From NCBI GenBank assembly GCA_036873135.1, contig JAPTYO010000002.1:49222204-49286203 (forward strand): 64,000 bases of DNA. The letters are read 5' to 3'. This DNA is from Clarkia xantiana subsp. parviflora (taxonomy: Eukaryota; Streptophyta; Magnoliopsida; Myrtales; Onagraceae). Below, one piece after another: positions 42,480 to 53,965 of the stretch; the first letter of the stretch is position 1; each line of letters starts with the position of its first letter. The notes under the pieces are model-generated. The model ran no database searches and had not been told where the DNA came from. It saw nothing but the letters and a program-made list of their open reading frames with translations. A program made the position numbers and the translations under genes.

Positions 42480-43351
42480 TTTTAAGACGTGTGTATCGGG
42501 TCGGCGGGTATTCGATCTGAATGACATCTCTCACGGGTAAAACATCCTTCCTCATAAACCGATAGCTCGCGAAGACGATCCGTTAGCTCCCAATGATCCG
42601 TCATTCAACTCCTTGCAAACCTGCACAATGGGCGATACCGAGCACGGAGAGGGGGGGGGGGGGGGTGGTGCTCGGTGAGCCCTCTCCGATGCCTAAGTAA
42701 GTTCGGTACTCTAGAGAGATGAAATATAGAGAGAAGGCAGAGCTAAAACGAGTAAAGTTGCAACATGATGGAAATGAATAGAACTTGAGCACTATATATA
42801 GATTTCAAGGGGATTAGGGTGGCTTAATGACACCGTTAATCCCTAAGCGCATTTAATTAACACATAATGAAGGATTTAAACCCTTAATGACACAGAGAGG
42901 TTGGTGAAAAAGTCTAAGTGTGAGTCGGGTAAAAGGATGTCGGGACTCCGCAGGAAGAGGTCCGTTTGACAAGGTTCGGGACGTCGCACACGCCCTTGGG
43001 GGGGGGGGGGAGGGGGGGTACGACGTCCGGGAAGGGTCTCGGGACCTTCAGGGTCGGATAAAAATTCCGACCCCTAGGTCCTGGGATCAGTCAAGCTGAA
43101 CCGATCTCTCCTAGAAGAGTTCGAACCAGCTGGTCTGATCCCACCTTGGTGAGATCGGTCCAGCTGGTCCGATCTCACCTAAGTGAGGTCGGGCCAGCGG
43201 GCAGGTCCGGACGAGTATTTTTTGCTCGTCCGGGCCGTTCGCGCTTTGAGTAATGTGTTCGGGTCAAAGTTTCGAATTGTAATCATAAGTGGGGTGGACA
43301 AAATAAGACAATCTGAATTAAAGCAGGTTCAAATTGGGCGTATATCCATCA
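42480..43351 (-). mobile_element. Element E 5' LTR
   Basis: 872 bp, ttttaagacgtg...tatatccatca (first TG changed to TT). It aligns with 18610-20532 minus the inserted element. It has two expanded G runs (about 42650-42666 and 42998-43018) and the ~45-bp blocks with CAGCTGG and CTCACctaaGTGAG palindromes (about 43085-43200). Confidence 0.87.
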
Positions 43352-43577
43352 GAAACGATATTGTTTTTTCACAAGTATCACTAAGCCTTCTGTAAACACT
43401 CGATTTTGACCCGGACGTAACGTCGCTACACATGACGTGTCAAGTCACGAAGTGTCAAAAATGCTCATGTGAATATTAGAGTAAATAAATTAATATATAT
43501 TTTTAAAATCTCGGATATATTTGAAATATATATATATATAATTGTTGTTTATCTGTAAGATAATTATCTATAGGTAT
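43352..43577. other. Sequence between elements E and G
   Basis: It starts with the target duplication gaaac of E. AT-rich, with a short TA run near 43528-43541 and no gene. This and 17442-18609 are the pre-E landscape. Confidence 0.6.
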
Positions 43578-44394
43578 TGTTGGGATCAAAGTGACGTGGC
43601 CTTGAACTTCGGGGAATGGACTTCCAAGTATCGCCTCGGACTTAGCTCTCTCAAACGCTAAGTTTTCCTCTAAGAGGTTATGTTGGGCGAGAACTCGAAA
43701 AAGGGGTGGGGATGGCCCCTGATTCCACTCCGAAGCTTAAGTCAGTAATGGATTTGAGAGTAATAATATATGAAAGTATTTAGAACTGACTGAAGGTAAT
43801 GAAGTAAATAGAAATAGTCCCTATTTATAGGGATAAGTTACCGACATTATATGGCGGTTACCCTCCTTGGGGGGTTTCTCTTCAGAGTCGGTCAAGCAGG
43901 TGACAAGCAGGTCACCACCCGTCTTTACTTCTAGAGGAAGGTTTCCTCTGATGACGGTTGAAGCATGTCGCCACCTGTGTTTACTTCCGGAGGAAGGTTT
44001 CCTCTGATGATAGTGATAAGCAGGTCTCCACCTGTCTTCGAAGGAAGGTTTCTTCTGATGAAAATGATAAGCAGGTCGCCACCTGTCTTTACCTTCGAAG
44101 GAAGGCTTCTTCTGATGATAATGATAAGCAGGTCGCCACCTGTCTTTACCTTCGAAGGAAGGTTTCTTCTGATGATAGTGACCATTAGGTCGCCATCTGT
44201 CTTTACCTTCAAAGGAAGGTTTCTTCTAGCGGCGGGCAGTCGTACCTTGGAAGTCGACTTTTTCATTAGTTTTCGTCGACCTTTCATCCCTATCTCGTTA
44301 AGACGAGTCAGAAAGGTCACCGACTCTTCTTTCCCTGCCTTTGAACGTACTCGACTCTTATGCTTTAGCGAGTTTAATCAATCATAACCCAACG
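43578..44394 (-). mobile_element. Element G 3' LTR
   Basis: 817 bp, tgttgggatcaaagtgacgt...ataacccaacg (last A changed to G). U3 has five copies of the ~57-bp repeat (about 43937-44225) with caggtcgccacctg. It belongs to the same LTR family as A, C, F and H. Confidence 0.88.
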
Positions 44395-44714
44395 CTTGCC
44401 CCCGAGACTTAAGTCGTCAACTTTATTTATAAAGGGGAGGTCTTGAGTCGAGTATTACCTCTGACCCTTGGCGAGAATACTCTGTTAGCCGATAGAACTC
44501 TTGGGTTCACAGAAGTTGAAGAGACTTTAGGTTAGGAACAAGACTTTGGCTCAGCAATTCTGACCGTTGAGAGCTCCTTGGAGAGTTCGAGAGTCACCTC
44601 GCTAGTCTATTGACAGGTGCAGGGCAACGGTCTTGTTGTCAGTGAAGGCACCAATGAATGGATGACCTCGGGAAGGCTTCGCTGGGAAGTTACTCAAGCG
44701 ATTGAGCTCTTTAG

Positions 44715-44722
44715 TATAAATA
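44715..44722 (+). promoter_or_regulatory. TATA box of the element G antisense gene
   Basis: tataaata lies 208 bases before the ATG at 44923, on the plus strand, in the 528-base leader between polypurine tract and gene. It is outside the LTR and directed away from it, as in B and E. Confidence 0.55.
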
Positions 44723-44922
44723 GGGCTTCCACTTTCACTTTTTTACCTCTGTCTTGTTTCTTCTCTCATCCTGGCGAACAAATACAACACTTTTTTCATT
44801 AATCCCAATTCTCCTCAACCGTGTACTCTTGAAGAGAGGAGTTTAGTTGGAGTCGCCACCGCCGGCCCTTCTGATCCTGAAAAAGAAGCTTCTTTTTCTC
44901 CAGTCTCTCTCTAGAACTCCCA

Positions 44923-47095
44923 TGGCTGCTCAAATTCCCTCAGGTAGTTCTCAAGGGTTTATCCTTTCCATTCCTTCTCCCAAAAAGAACAAATTAACTT
45001 GTCATGGCTTCATAAAAGCCATGACTTTAGGCAATCTGAGCGACGCCGAGAACCCTCGATACGCCGGTCCCGTTGGGGAAAAATATCGACCTAGAGAGGG
45101 AGAGGTCCCGGTGTATCTAGGTCAGCTCGAGGCGGGACTCCGATTCCCTTTCTGTGATGATTTGAAAGAGCTCTATGAGCATTATCGTATTCATCCTTGC
45201 CAACTGACGGAGAATGCTATCCGTTTCTGGGTGGGTTTTCGTTGCTTGTGCAACGTCTACCAATGGACATGTTCTTTACGAATTTTTCGGTGTTTTTACC
45301 AACTGCGAAAGAGTCGGGAGCTTGTTTGTAGCTTCAATAGCCGATGGCCTACTGATGGCGAGTATTCTTGGGAGTCGGCCACAGATTTGGTAACTGATCT
45401 TAGATCTTATAATGCCAACTGGAAGAATTACTACTTCTTCTGTCGAGAAGGCGTCTCCTGGCCTTTAATTCCCTCACTTGGTCCCGATTCTGCCCCGACT
45501 CTGCGGGGGTTGACTCCGGAGGAGCTTATCACTATTGGCCAAATTCACGCTATAGTTACCTCTCCCGAATTTGTTCCCTGGAAGTCTATGGTTGACACCA
45601 CAGAGGAGGCCCTCGTCAATGCCTCGATCCGTCTACGACTTGAGGATCCTCCTCTAAATTGGGTAATTTCTTCGTTCATTTCATAGTCGCCTTTTGAATC
45701 TTCTTTATGCTTTCTGTAGGTCTTTTTAAGCATCTTTTTGACGCTCAGGCGGCGACAGGAGTGCCTCTTGCCGAGGATCTGGTAGCAGCGGCTGCGGAGA
45801 TCGCCCCTGAACCCACTGACTTCCATGAGGCTCAGCCTGTTTTGGAGGGGTCTTCTCTTGATGCCGTTGTAGATTCTGCTGAGGCAGGGGAGGCAACTGA
45901 AGCTGCAGAGGAAGTAAGGACCCCTCGAGGAAGGATTAAGAGACCTGCCAAGAAGGGAGACGCCAGATCTTCCAAGAAGGCGAGGGTCACCGTCGCCACC
46001 CCCATTTCTGAATTCCAGGAGACTGTTCCTACAGTTACTCCTGTTCTTACTGGCCCTTCTTCCTCCAAAGGTATAGAATCTCATTCTTCGTCGATCTTTT
46101 CTCAAGGCTTATAAAATCTCTTTAACATTTTCCTTTTGCAGGAGATGATCCAAAGGGTAAGGCTCCTACGGAGCCTTCTTCTTCGCAAGCCATGACAGGC
46201 TTGAGGTTTGAGGGTCCTCTTTTTTCTTGGAGGATGCTCCATTCCGCCCCCGATTCTTTAAGGGGGGATGTCGACTGGGATCCACCTCTTTGAAGGGGTA
46301 CCAACTGAAGGCGGGCCACTCCATTGCCAATAAAGAGTTGGCTCTCCACCTGGTAGACGCCTCCGTCCCCCCCCCCCCAAATCGCCCCCGCTTGCCAATT
46401 GATTATGCGGAGGAGGCTACTCGACAACTCCTGCATCGGCAAGCCAATGTAAGGTTTTTCGACATTTTTTCCTGCTGTTATCTTTTTGGTATAATTTCAT
46501 ACTGAACACGTTTATTCTTTTTCAGGCCACCCGCGACTTCCTACAGGTTGGTCAATTGATCCTCGACTTGAATGAGGAAGTTTCTCTCCTGAGGGGGAAA
46601 CTTGCCTCCGTAGAGTTGGAGGTGGAGGTGGGGAAACATCTTCGAAGAGAGGTTGCTCGTTTTGAAGAGGAGCTCACTCGCCTGACTTCCACCTTAACGA
46701 GTACGACCGAAGAGCTTTCCTCTTGCAGAGATGCCTTGAGGGTTTTTATGACTCTTTCGGCGGTTTTCAGCGAGGCTTACCGGGATTCGACTGCTTTTCT
46801 AAAGATTTTTCGAACCAAGGTGGTTTCTTGTCAAGAGGAGATCGCCATGCTGAAGGCGGAGGTGGAGAAGCACAAGAGATCTGATTTTGAGGTCATTGCT
46901 AGCTATAAAGCTAGTGAGGCGTACCAGAATGATGCTGCCATGACTTGCGGGCAGATGCTTCTCTCGACCTTTGCCTCAGTGGTGAAAGATATTAGGGCTA
47001 TGGACCCTAATTTCGACTTCTCGAAGGTGGAGGCTCTTCGAGGGTATTTGGTGGAGGAGGCTAGGGCTAGGGAGAGGAGGAGGAAGCTTGTATAG
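44923..47095 (+). pseudogene. Element G antisense gene (Transposase_28-like), about four exons
   Basis: Proposed exons are 44923-45662 (MAAQIPSGSSQ; donor gtaatt), 45731-46070 (acceptor AG 45729-45730 keeps the frame; donor gtatag), 46142-46448 (donor gtaagg) and 46526-47095. The first exon has the family block PREGEVPVYLGQLEAGLRFP, then NAIRFWVGFRCLC and LRIFRCFYQL. The middle is Lys/Arg-rich, followed by LKGYQLKAGHS..LALHLVDASVPP, and the last exon is a coiled coil (LNEEVSLLRGKLASVELEVE...) ending at TAG. One frame change near 46265-46300 is the only clear lesion, so this is the best-preserved copy after B. Confidence 0.7.
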
Positions 47096-47247
47096 ATGTT
47101 TTAATTTCCTTCCCGACTCAATGTAAACTTTTGTTTGTTTAATGAAGGGAGGTTTTATCCATCTTTGACGATCATTTCTCACTCGATCCTTTATTACCCT
47201 TTTGCACTTTCCTTTTTAGAAAGTCTAATCATTCCCAATAAACATAC

Positions 47248-48076
47248 TGTTGGGTTACAAATAAACCCGACTATGTATGTACGTTCTTGGTCTATGGTGA
47301 TTTCCTACAGGTGACATGTCGAGTAGGCTTTTAGGGCGAGGAGAAGAAGTCGACGACCTTTCTTGTTTATTCCAACCATTTGGAGATAAAAGGTCGACTA
47401 CCGATCATGAAGAAGTCGACTTCAAAAGAATGATTGGTCGACTATGGATACTTAGAGAATCTTCCAGAGGACAGGTGGCGACCTGTTTCCCGCCGTCTCC
47501 AAGGGAAAACCTTCCCTCGAAGTAAAGACAGGTGGCGATCTGCTTCCCACCGTCTCCAAAGGAAAACCTTCCCTCGAAGTAAAGACAGGTGGCGACCTGC
47601 TTCCCACCGTCTCCAAGGGAAAAACTTCCCCCGAAGTAAAGGTGAGGTGGCGACCTACTTGTCACCCGCTTAAAAGGAAAACCTTCCTCCGAAGTAAACA
47701 TGAGGTGGCGATCTGCTTGTCACCAGCTGACTGACAACCGCTTCTATCAGCCAATCAGAAAGGGCTGATTGCCGCCCCTAGGCAACCAATCAGAGGCCAG
47801 TAGCTGCCTCTACAAAGTCGGTAAACTTCTCCCTATAAATAGGGGGCTATCTCCTTCAATTAAAAACAATCTGCTCTGAATACTTATAAATTACACTCTC
47901 AAATACATTACTAACTTAAGCTTCGGAGTGGAATCAGGGGCCATCCCCACCCCTTTTTAGGTGCTCGACCTTAAAAGTCTCCTGGAGGAAATCAAGTCCT
48001 CGAGAGAGCTACCTCCAAGGCGAAGCCTAGAAGTCCATTCCGTGAAGTTTGTGGCCACGTCATTTTGATCCCAACA
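47248..48076 (+). mobile_element. Element H 5' LTR
   Basis: 829 bp, tgttgggttacaaataaac...gatcccaaca. U3 has four to five ~58-bp repeats with aggtggcgacctg and gaaaaccttccctcgaagta (about 47460-47720). TATA box ctataaatag at about 47833-47842. The end block is shared with A, C, F and G. Confidence 0.9.
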
Positions 48077-48078
48077 TT

Positions 48079-48096
48079 TGGCGCCGTCTGTGGGAA
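48079..48096 (+). promoter_or_regulatory. Element H primer-binding site
   Basis: TGGCGCCGTCTGTGGGAA lies two bases after the LTR. Confidence 0.8.
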
Positions 48097-48110
48097 CAGA
48101 TAAAAAAGTC

Positions 48111-49680
48111 ATGGCTGCCGAAAAGAGCAAGATTTCCAACACTCCGGTGGAAGAAAGGAGCAGTCCACCAGTGGATCCTACCACATCGGGTCCGATCCCC
48201 CAAGAAGATCCCTCAATACCCCAATCTAATGGTGTTGGCGACGATGAAACCCTCAACCATTCCAAATCTCTGCCATTTTTGGAAGATGCAAGGACAGCTC
48301 CCCAGGCTGTTCCTCCGGAGGTAATAGCTGCCTTTATTACTTTTTGGAATAAAACCCAAGCAGGGGCTGTTCCAGAGAAAAAGAGAGCCAACCCGAGAGG
48401 CCTCACAAAAGGAAGAAGTAGCTTCCAGTGTGAAAATCCAGAAGGAGAATCCCCTGGAGAAAGAAACCCCTAAAGCCCCCGAGGCCGAAACGGTGAGCAA
48501 GGAACCTGTCCTGTTCACAATAGGGCAGGTCGAAGAACTGTCGGTGAAGAAAAGGCGAGGTGCGAACGATTTTCTCATCGTTCGTGATCATACTTCTCAC
48601 CCCTTCACAAAAAGGCTATTCAATACTCGAGTTCCCCCGCAGGTCTTCGCGAGGAGCATCGACGATTATACCGGAGAAGGCGACCCAGTTCACCACATAA
48701 ACGCCCACAACTCCTCCCTCTTGGGAAGACGGGCAACGCCTGATCATTATGCAGCACTCTTCCCAACAACGCTGAAGGAAGAGGCGTCTATTTGGTTTTA
48801 TGGTCTCGCCGACAACTCTATTGACTCGTGGTATGAGCTGAAAACCAAATTCATTGAAGGACACATAGGTCAGAGGCAGCGCCTCAAGAGCATGAACTTC
48901 CTCGACAAGATCGAGCAAGGCCAACTACTAAACAAGGTTTCACAAGATACTCCAACAGCTGAACGAGGACGCCACGGATGGCGAGCTGATCCGGACCTTC
49001 TGGAGGGTTCTTAGAGTGCAGAGCCAAGCTCTGAAAGACAGCATGGTGATGAAGCCCGTGCAAAGGATTGACGCCCTCGCCGTCAAAGTAAAGAAATTCA
49101 TCGGCCTAGAAAGGTTGCATGAAAGGAAGCCCAAAGAAGTCAAGAAACAACTGGTGCTCGCCAAGATCGAGGAGGGCTCCACTTCCCGACCACCTAGGAG
49201 GGAAGAAAGATGGGGCCAGACTTCCGACCAGGGAATCGACAAGGAATAAGGAGAGATTCTAATCCTTATCCCTTCAAATATACTCCTCTTACCCATAATG
49301 TATCGGTAATACTTCAGGAAATGGAGAAGCTCCGCCTTACTAACCCGCCACCGGTAAGAAGAAATATGCTGGGTCACCCGGTAAATGCTTACTGTCGCTA
49401 GCATCAGGTAAGGGGGCATAACACAAATGGGTATACCCTCTTGAAGCAAGATATAGAGACCCTTATCCAGAGGGGCAAATTATTAAAATTTGTGGAAAAT
49501 AACCCCAATATTCCGAAGAAGCGAAATCGTAGCCCAAGGGAGGAATCTCGATCTCCTCCTCGTGATCAACCCCCCCCCCCCCCCCCCCCAAAGAGGAACG
49601 ATCAACTTTATCGCCGGGGGGACCAAAACATGGCTCGACATTGTTATTAAGCCGCGACACGACAAGCAGAGAAGTCATAA
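48111..49680 (+). pseudogene. gag: Element H gag
   Basis: The start is ATG 48111 (MAAEKSKISNTPVEERS). The first frame runs to about 48380; a shift leads to the frame 48430-49014 with TSHPFTKRLFNTRVPPQ, DDYTGEGDPVHHI and SIWFYGLADNSIDSW. A 16-18-base deletion near 48918 (present in full in later copies) shifts it again. The rest has VMKPVQRIDALAVKVKKF, YTPLTHNVSVILQEMEKL, a knuckle remnant (an in-frame TAG, then HQVRGHNTNGY, last Cys lost), a run of 20 C (49570-49589) and the linker TINFIAGG. The part from 48823 onward is unit 1 of the macrosatellite. Confidence 0.85.
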
Positions 49681-49834
49681 ACAAATTCTATGATAGATAT
49701 TTGTTATAACTAATGTCGAGTTTTCCTTTTTTGATGAAATATTCAGGAATTGATGAATAAAAAAAGATCCTTCGATTTACTTTCTTCATAAAGAAATCAT
49801 CATTCCAATGTCACCACCCTCAAACTCGCTACAA

Positions 49835-50290
49835 ATCGGTCGTCGACCATTATGTGCCTAAAATGGCGACCAAAGCCTAGGTACGGCGACGATTCGATCG
49901 AAGTCTACAAATCGGTTGTCGACCATTATGTGCCCAAAATGGCGACTAAAGCCTAGGTACGGCGACAATTCGATGGAAGGTCTACAAATCGGTCGTCGAC
50001 CATTATGTGCCCAAAATGGCGACAAAAGCCTAAGTACGGCGACGATTCGATCGAAGTCTACAAATCGGTTGTCGACCATTATGTGCCCAAAATGGCGACT
50101 AAAGCCTAGGTACGGCGACAATTCGATGGAAGGTCTACAAATCGGTCGTCGACCATTATGTGCCCAAAATGGCAACCAAAGCCTAGGTACGGCGGCGATT
50201 CGATCGAAGTCTACAAATCGGTTGTCGACCATTATGTGCCCAAAATGGCGACTAAAGCCTAGGTACGACGACAATTCGATGGAAGATCTA
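49835..50290. repeat. 77-bp array in dimeric form (153-bp dimers), unit 1 copy
   Basis: Copies alternate 76 and 77 bp: one ends gattcgatcgaagtctac, the next aattcgatggaaggtctac, with cggtcgtcgacc alternating with cggttgtcgacc. The dimer is the real period. The same dimeric array recurs in units 2-6. Confidence 0.9.
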
Positions 50291-51070
50291 CAAAGGATCA
50301 GTCTTCACTGACTCCTCGACTTCATACAGTCGGCGAAGATCTACAAAGGATCAGTCCTCACTGACTCCTCGACTTCATACAGTCGGCGAAGATGTACAAA
50401 GGATTAGTCTTCACTGACTCCTCGACTTCATACATTCGGCGAAGATCTACAAAGGATCAGTCTTCACTGACTCCTCGACTTCATACAGTCGGCGAAGATC
50501 TACAAATGATCAGTCTTCACTGACTCCTCGACTTCATACAGCTGGCGAAGATCTACAAAGGATCAGTCTTCACTGACTCCTCGAATTCATATAGTCGGCG
50601 AAGATCTACAAAGGATCAGTCTTCACTGACTCCTCGACTTCATACAGTCGGCGAAGATCTACAAAGGATCAGTCTTCACTGACTCCTCGACTTCATACAG
50701 TCGGCGAAGATTTACAAAGGATCGGTCTTCACTGACTCCTCGACTTCATACAGTCGGCGAAGATCTACAAAGGATCGGTCTTAACCGACTCCTCGACTTC
50801 CGAAAGCCGCCATCTACAAAGGATCAGTCTTCACTGACTCCTCGACTTTATACTGTCGGCGAAGATTTACAAAGGAGCAGTCTTCACTGACTCCTCGACT
50901 TCATACAGTCGGCGAAGATCTACAAAGGATCAGTCTTCACTGACTCCTCGTCTTCATACAGTCGGCTTAGATCTACAAAGGATCGGTCTTAACCGACTCC
51001 TCGACTTCTGAAAGTCGCCATCTACAAAGGATCAGTCTTCACTGACTCCTCGACTTCATACAGTCGGCGA
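50285..51070. repeat. 53-bp array, unit 1 copy
   Basis: About 15 copies (starts at 50285, 50338 ...) of gatctacaaaggatcagtct...tacagtcggcgaa. Each has two dyads: TCAGT-cttc-ACTGA and CGACT-tcatac-AGTCG. A few copies read ggatcggtcttaaccgactc, where both arms of the first dyad changed. The array recurs in units 2-6. Confidence 0.92.
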
Positions 51071-51382
51071 CGATTCGATCGAATTCTACAAATCGGTGGT
51101 CGACCATTATGTGCCCAAAATGGCGACTAAAGCCTAGATACGGCGACAATTCGATGGAAGGTCTACAAATCGGTCGTCGACCATTATGTGCCCAAAATGG
51201 CGACCAAAGCTTAGGTACGGCGACGATTCGATCGAAGTCTACAACTCGGATGTCCTAACGCTCAAAATAGCGACAAGAGCTGAGGCACAATAAGGACCCG
51301 ATCAAAAACACTTAAAAGAGGATCAACAAATCATTCCTCAAGTTGTCAATCTAAAGGTATCAAAGACTACCTCCTACTTATA

Positions 51383-53965
51383 GACTCGTGGTATGAGCTG
51401 AAAACCAAATTCATTGAAGGACACATAGGTCAAAGGAAGCGCCTCAAGAGCATGAACTTCCTCAACAAGATCGAGCAAGGCCCAGGTGAAATCTTGGCCA
51501 ACTACTACACAAGGTTTCACAAGATACTCCAACAGCTGAACGAGGACGCTACGGATGACGAGCTGATCCGGACCTTCTGGAGGGGTCTTAGAATTCAGAG
51601 CCAAGCTCTGAAAGACAGCATAGTGATGAAGCCCGTGCAAAGGATTGACGCCCTCGCCGTCAAAGTAAAGAAATTCAACGACCTAGAAAGGTCGCATGAA
51701 AGGCTGCCCAAAGAAGTCAAGAAACAACTGGTGCCCGCCAAGATCGAGGAGGGTTCCGCTTCCCGACCACCTAGGAGGGAAGAAAGATGTGGGCGAGACT
51801 TCCGACCAGGGAATCGACAAGGAATAAGGAGAGATTCTAATCCTTATCCCTTCAAATATACTCCTCTTACCCATAATGTATCGGTAATACTTCAGGAAAT
51901 GGAGAATCTCCGCCTTACTAACCCGCCACCAGCAAGATGAAATATGCTGGGTCACCAGGTAAATGCTTAATGTCGCTACCATCAGGTAAGGGGGCATAAC
52001 ACAAATGGGTATACCCTTTTGAAGCAAGATATAGAGACCCTTATCCATAGGGGCAAATTATTAAAATTTGTGGAAAAGAACCCCAATATTCCGAAGAAGC
52101 GAAATCGTAGCCCAAGGGAGGAATCTCGATCTCCTCCTCGTGATCAACCCCCCCCCCCCCCCCCCAAGAGGAACAATCAAATTTATCGCCGGGGGGACCA
52201 AAACATGGCTCGACATTGTTATCAAGCCGCGACACGACAAGCAGAGAAGTCATAATAAAATTCTATGATAGATATTTGTTATAACTAATGACGAGTTTTC
52301 CTTTTTTGATGAAATATTCAGGAATTGATGAATAAAAAAAGATCGTTCGATCTACTTTCTTCATAAAGAAATCATCATTCCAATGTCACCATCCTCAAAC
52401 TCGCTACAAATCGGTCGTCGACCATTATGTGCCCAAAATGGCGACCAAAGCCTAGGTGCGGCGACGATTCGATCGAAGTCTACAAATCGGTTGTCGACCA
52501 TTATGTGCCCAAAATGGCGACTAAAGCCTAGGTACGGCGACAATTCGATGGAAGGTCTACAAATCGGTCGTCGACCATTATGTGCCCAAAATGGTGACCA
52601 AAGCCTAGGTACGGCGACGATTCGATCGAAGTCTACAAATCGGTTGTCGACCATTATGTGCCCAAAATGACGACTAAAGCCTAGGTACGGCGACAATTCG
52701 ATGGAAGGTCTACAAATCGGTCGTCGACCATTATGTGCCCAAAATGGCAACCAAAGCCTAGGTACGACGGCGATTCGATCGAAGTCTACAAATCGGTTGT
52801 CGACCATTATGTGCCCAAAATGGCGACTAAAGCCTAGGTACGGCGACAATTCGATAGAAGATCTACAAAGGATCAGTCTTCACTGATTCCTCGACTTCAT
52901 ACAGTCGGCGAAGATCTACAAAGGATCAGTCTTTACTGACTCCTCGAATTCATACAGTCGGCGAAGATCTACAAAGGATTAGTTTTCACTGACTCCTCGA
53001 CTTCATACAGTCGGCGAAGATCTACAAAGGATCAGTTTTCACTGACTCCTTGACTTCATACAGTCGGCGAAGATCTACAAATGATCAGTCTTCACTGACT
53101 CCTCGAATTCATATAGTCGGCGAAGATCTACAAAGGATCAGTCTTCACTGACTCCTCGACTTCATACAGTCGGCGAAGATCTACAAAGGATCAGTCTTCA
53201 CTGACTCCTCGACTTCATAAAGTCGGCGAAGATTTACAAAGGATCGGTCTTCACTGACTCCTCGACTTCATACAGTCGGCGAAGATCTACAAAGGATCGG
53301 TCTTAACCGACTCCTCAACTTCCGAAAGTCGCCATCTACAAAGGATCAGTCTTCACTGACACCTCGACTTCATACAGTCGGCGAAGATTTACAAATGATC
53401 AGTCTTCACTGACTCCTCGACTTCATACAGTCGGGGAATCGGGGAATATTTACAAAGGATCAGTCTTCACTGACTCCTCGACTTCATACAGTCGGGGAAG
53501 ATCTACAAAGGATCAGTCTTCACTGACTCCTCGACTTCATATAGTCGTCGAAGATCTACAAAGGATCGGTCTTAACCGACTCCTCGACTTCTGAAAGTCG
53601 CCATCTACAAATGATAAGTCTTCACTGACTCCTCGACTTCATACAGTCGGCGACGATTCGATCGAAGTCTACAAATCGGTGGTCGACCATTATGTGCCCA
53701 AAATGGCGACTAAAGCCTTGGTACGGCGACAATTCGATGGAAGGTCTACAAATCGGTCGTCGACCATTATGTGCCCAAAATGGCGACCAAAGCCTAGGTA
53801 CGGCGACGATTCGATCGAAGTCTACAACTCGGATGTCCTAACGCTCAAAATAGCGACAAGAGCTGAGGCACAATAAGGACCCGATCAAAAAGACTTAAAA
53901 GAGGATCAACAAATCAGTCCTCAAGCTGTCAATCTAAAGGTATCAAAGACTACCTCCTACTTATA
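51383..53965 (+). repeat. Macrosatellite unit 2 (2583 bp)
   Basis: Gag remnant 51383-52253 (open 51452-51940, then TGA before MLGH), C run of 18, 77-bp array ~52405-52860, 53-bp array ~52860-53660 (with a small duplicated 'tcgggga' at about 53436-53447), two 77-bp copies, tail. It shares tatccatagg with unit 6 and ggattagttttcactg with units 3 and 6. Confidence 0.93.

Larger units (their letters stand above)
18610..43351 (-). mobile_element. Element E: large Tat-type element without pol, carrying nested insertions
   Basis: LTRs at 18610-20532 and 42480-43351 are flanked by a 5-bp duplication gaaac (18605-18609 and 43352-43356), which proves a single insertion. From right to left it has 5' LTR, primer site, gag, protease, a second Gag-like frame, a 36-bp minisatellite, then on the opposite strand a spliced antisense gene, polypurine tract and 3' LTR. 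No RT, RNase H or integrase is found, so it is non-autonomous. Later insertions are a Mutator-like element, D (with C inside) and F. LTR divergence is visibly higher than in B. Confidence 0.85.
43578..47247 (-). mobile_element. Element G: 3' LTR and antisense gene of a minus-strand Tat-type element, continuing beyond H
   Basis: The 3' LTR is at 43578-44394, the polypurine tract at 44395-44406 (cttgcccccgag), and the antisense gene at 44923-47095 on the plus strand. At 47248 element H begins; the rest of G (array, pol or gag, 5' LTR) should lie to the right of the window. The base context before the LTR (ggtat, 43573-43577) should reappear there as target duplication. Confidence 0.75.
48823..51382 (+). 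repeat. Macrosatellite unit 1 (2560 bp)
   Basis: The unit starts gactcgtggtatgagctgaa inside gag. Parts: gag C-terminal half to ~49680, spacer, 77-bp array (49835-50290), 53-bp array (50285-51070, about 15 copies), two more 77-bp copies (51070-51240), and a unique ~140-bp tail (ctcggatgtcctaacgctca...ctcctacttata). At 51383 the tail is fused to gactcgtgg again. Unlike units 2-6 it has Lys instead of a stop before MLGH, and it has the 16-18-base gag deletion. Confidence 0.93.

Noticed and set aside
42998..43018. G run as a functional G-quadruplex site
   Set aside because: Lengths differ between the two LTRs, and long G runs are error-prone in sequencing; no independent support.
49835..51240. 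Regularly spaced repeats as a possible CRISPR array
   Set aside because: The units are contiguous tandem copies with no unique spacers, and the sequence is plant retrotransposon DNA.
52361..52849. Minus-strand 162-codon frames (MSPYLGFSRHFGHIMVDN...) in units 2-6 as a protein family
   Set aside because: They are a periodic translation of the 153-bp dimer with no start context or domain; listed only as an observation.
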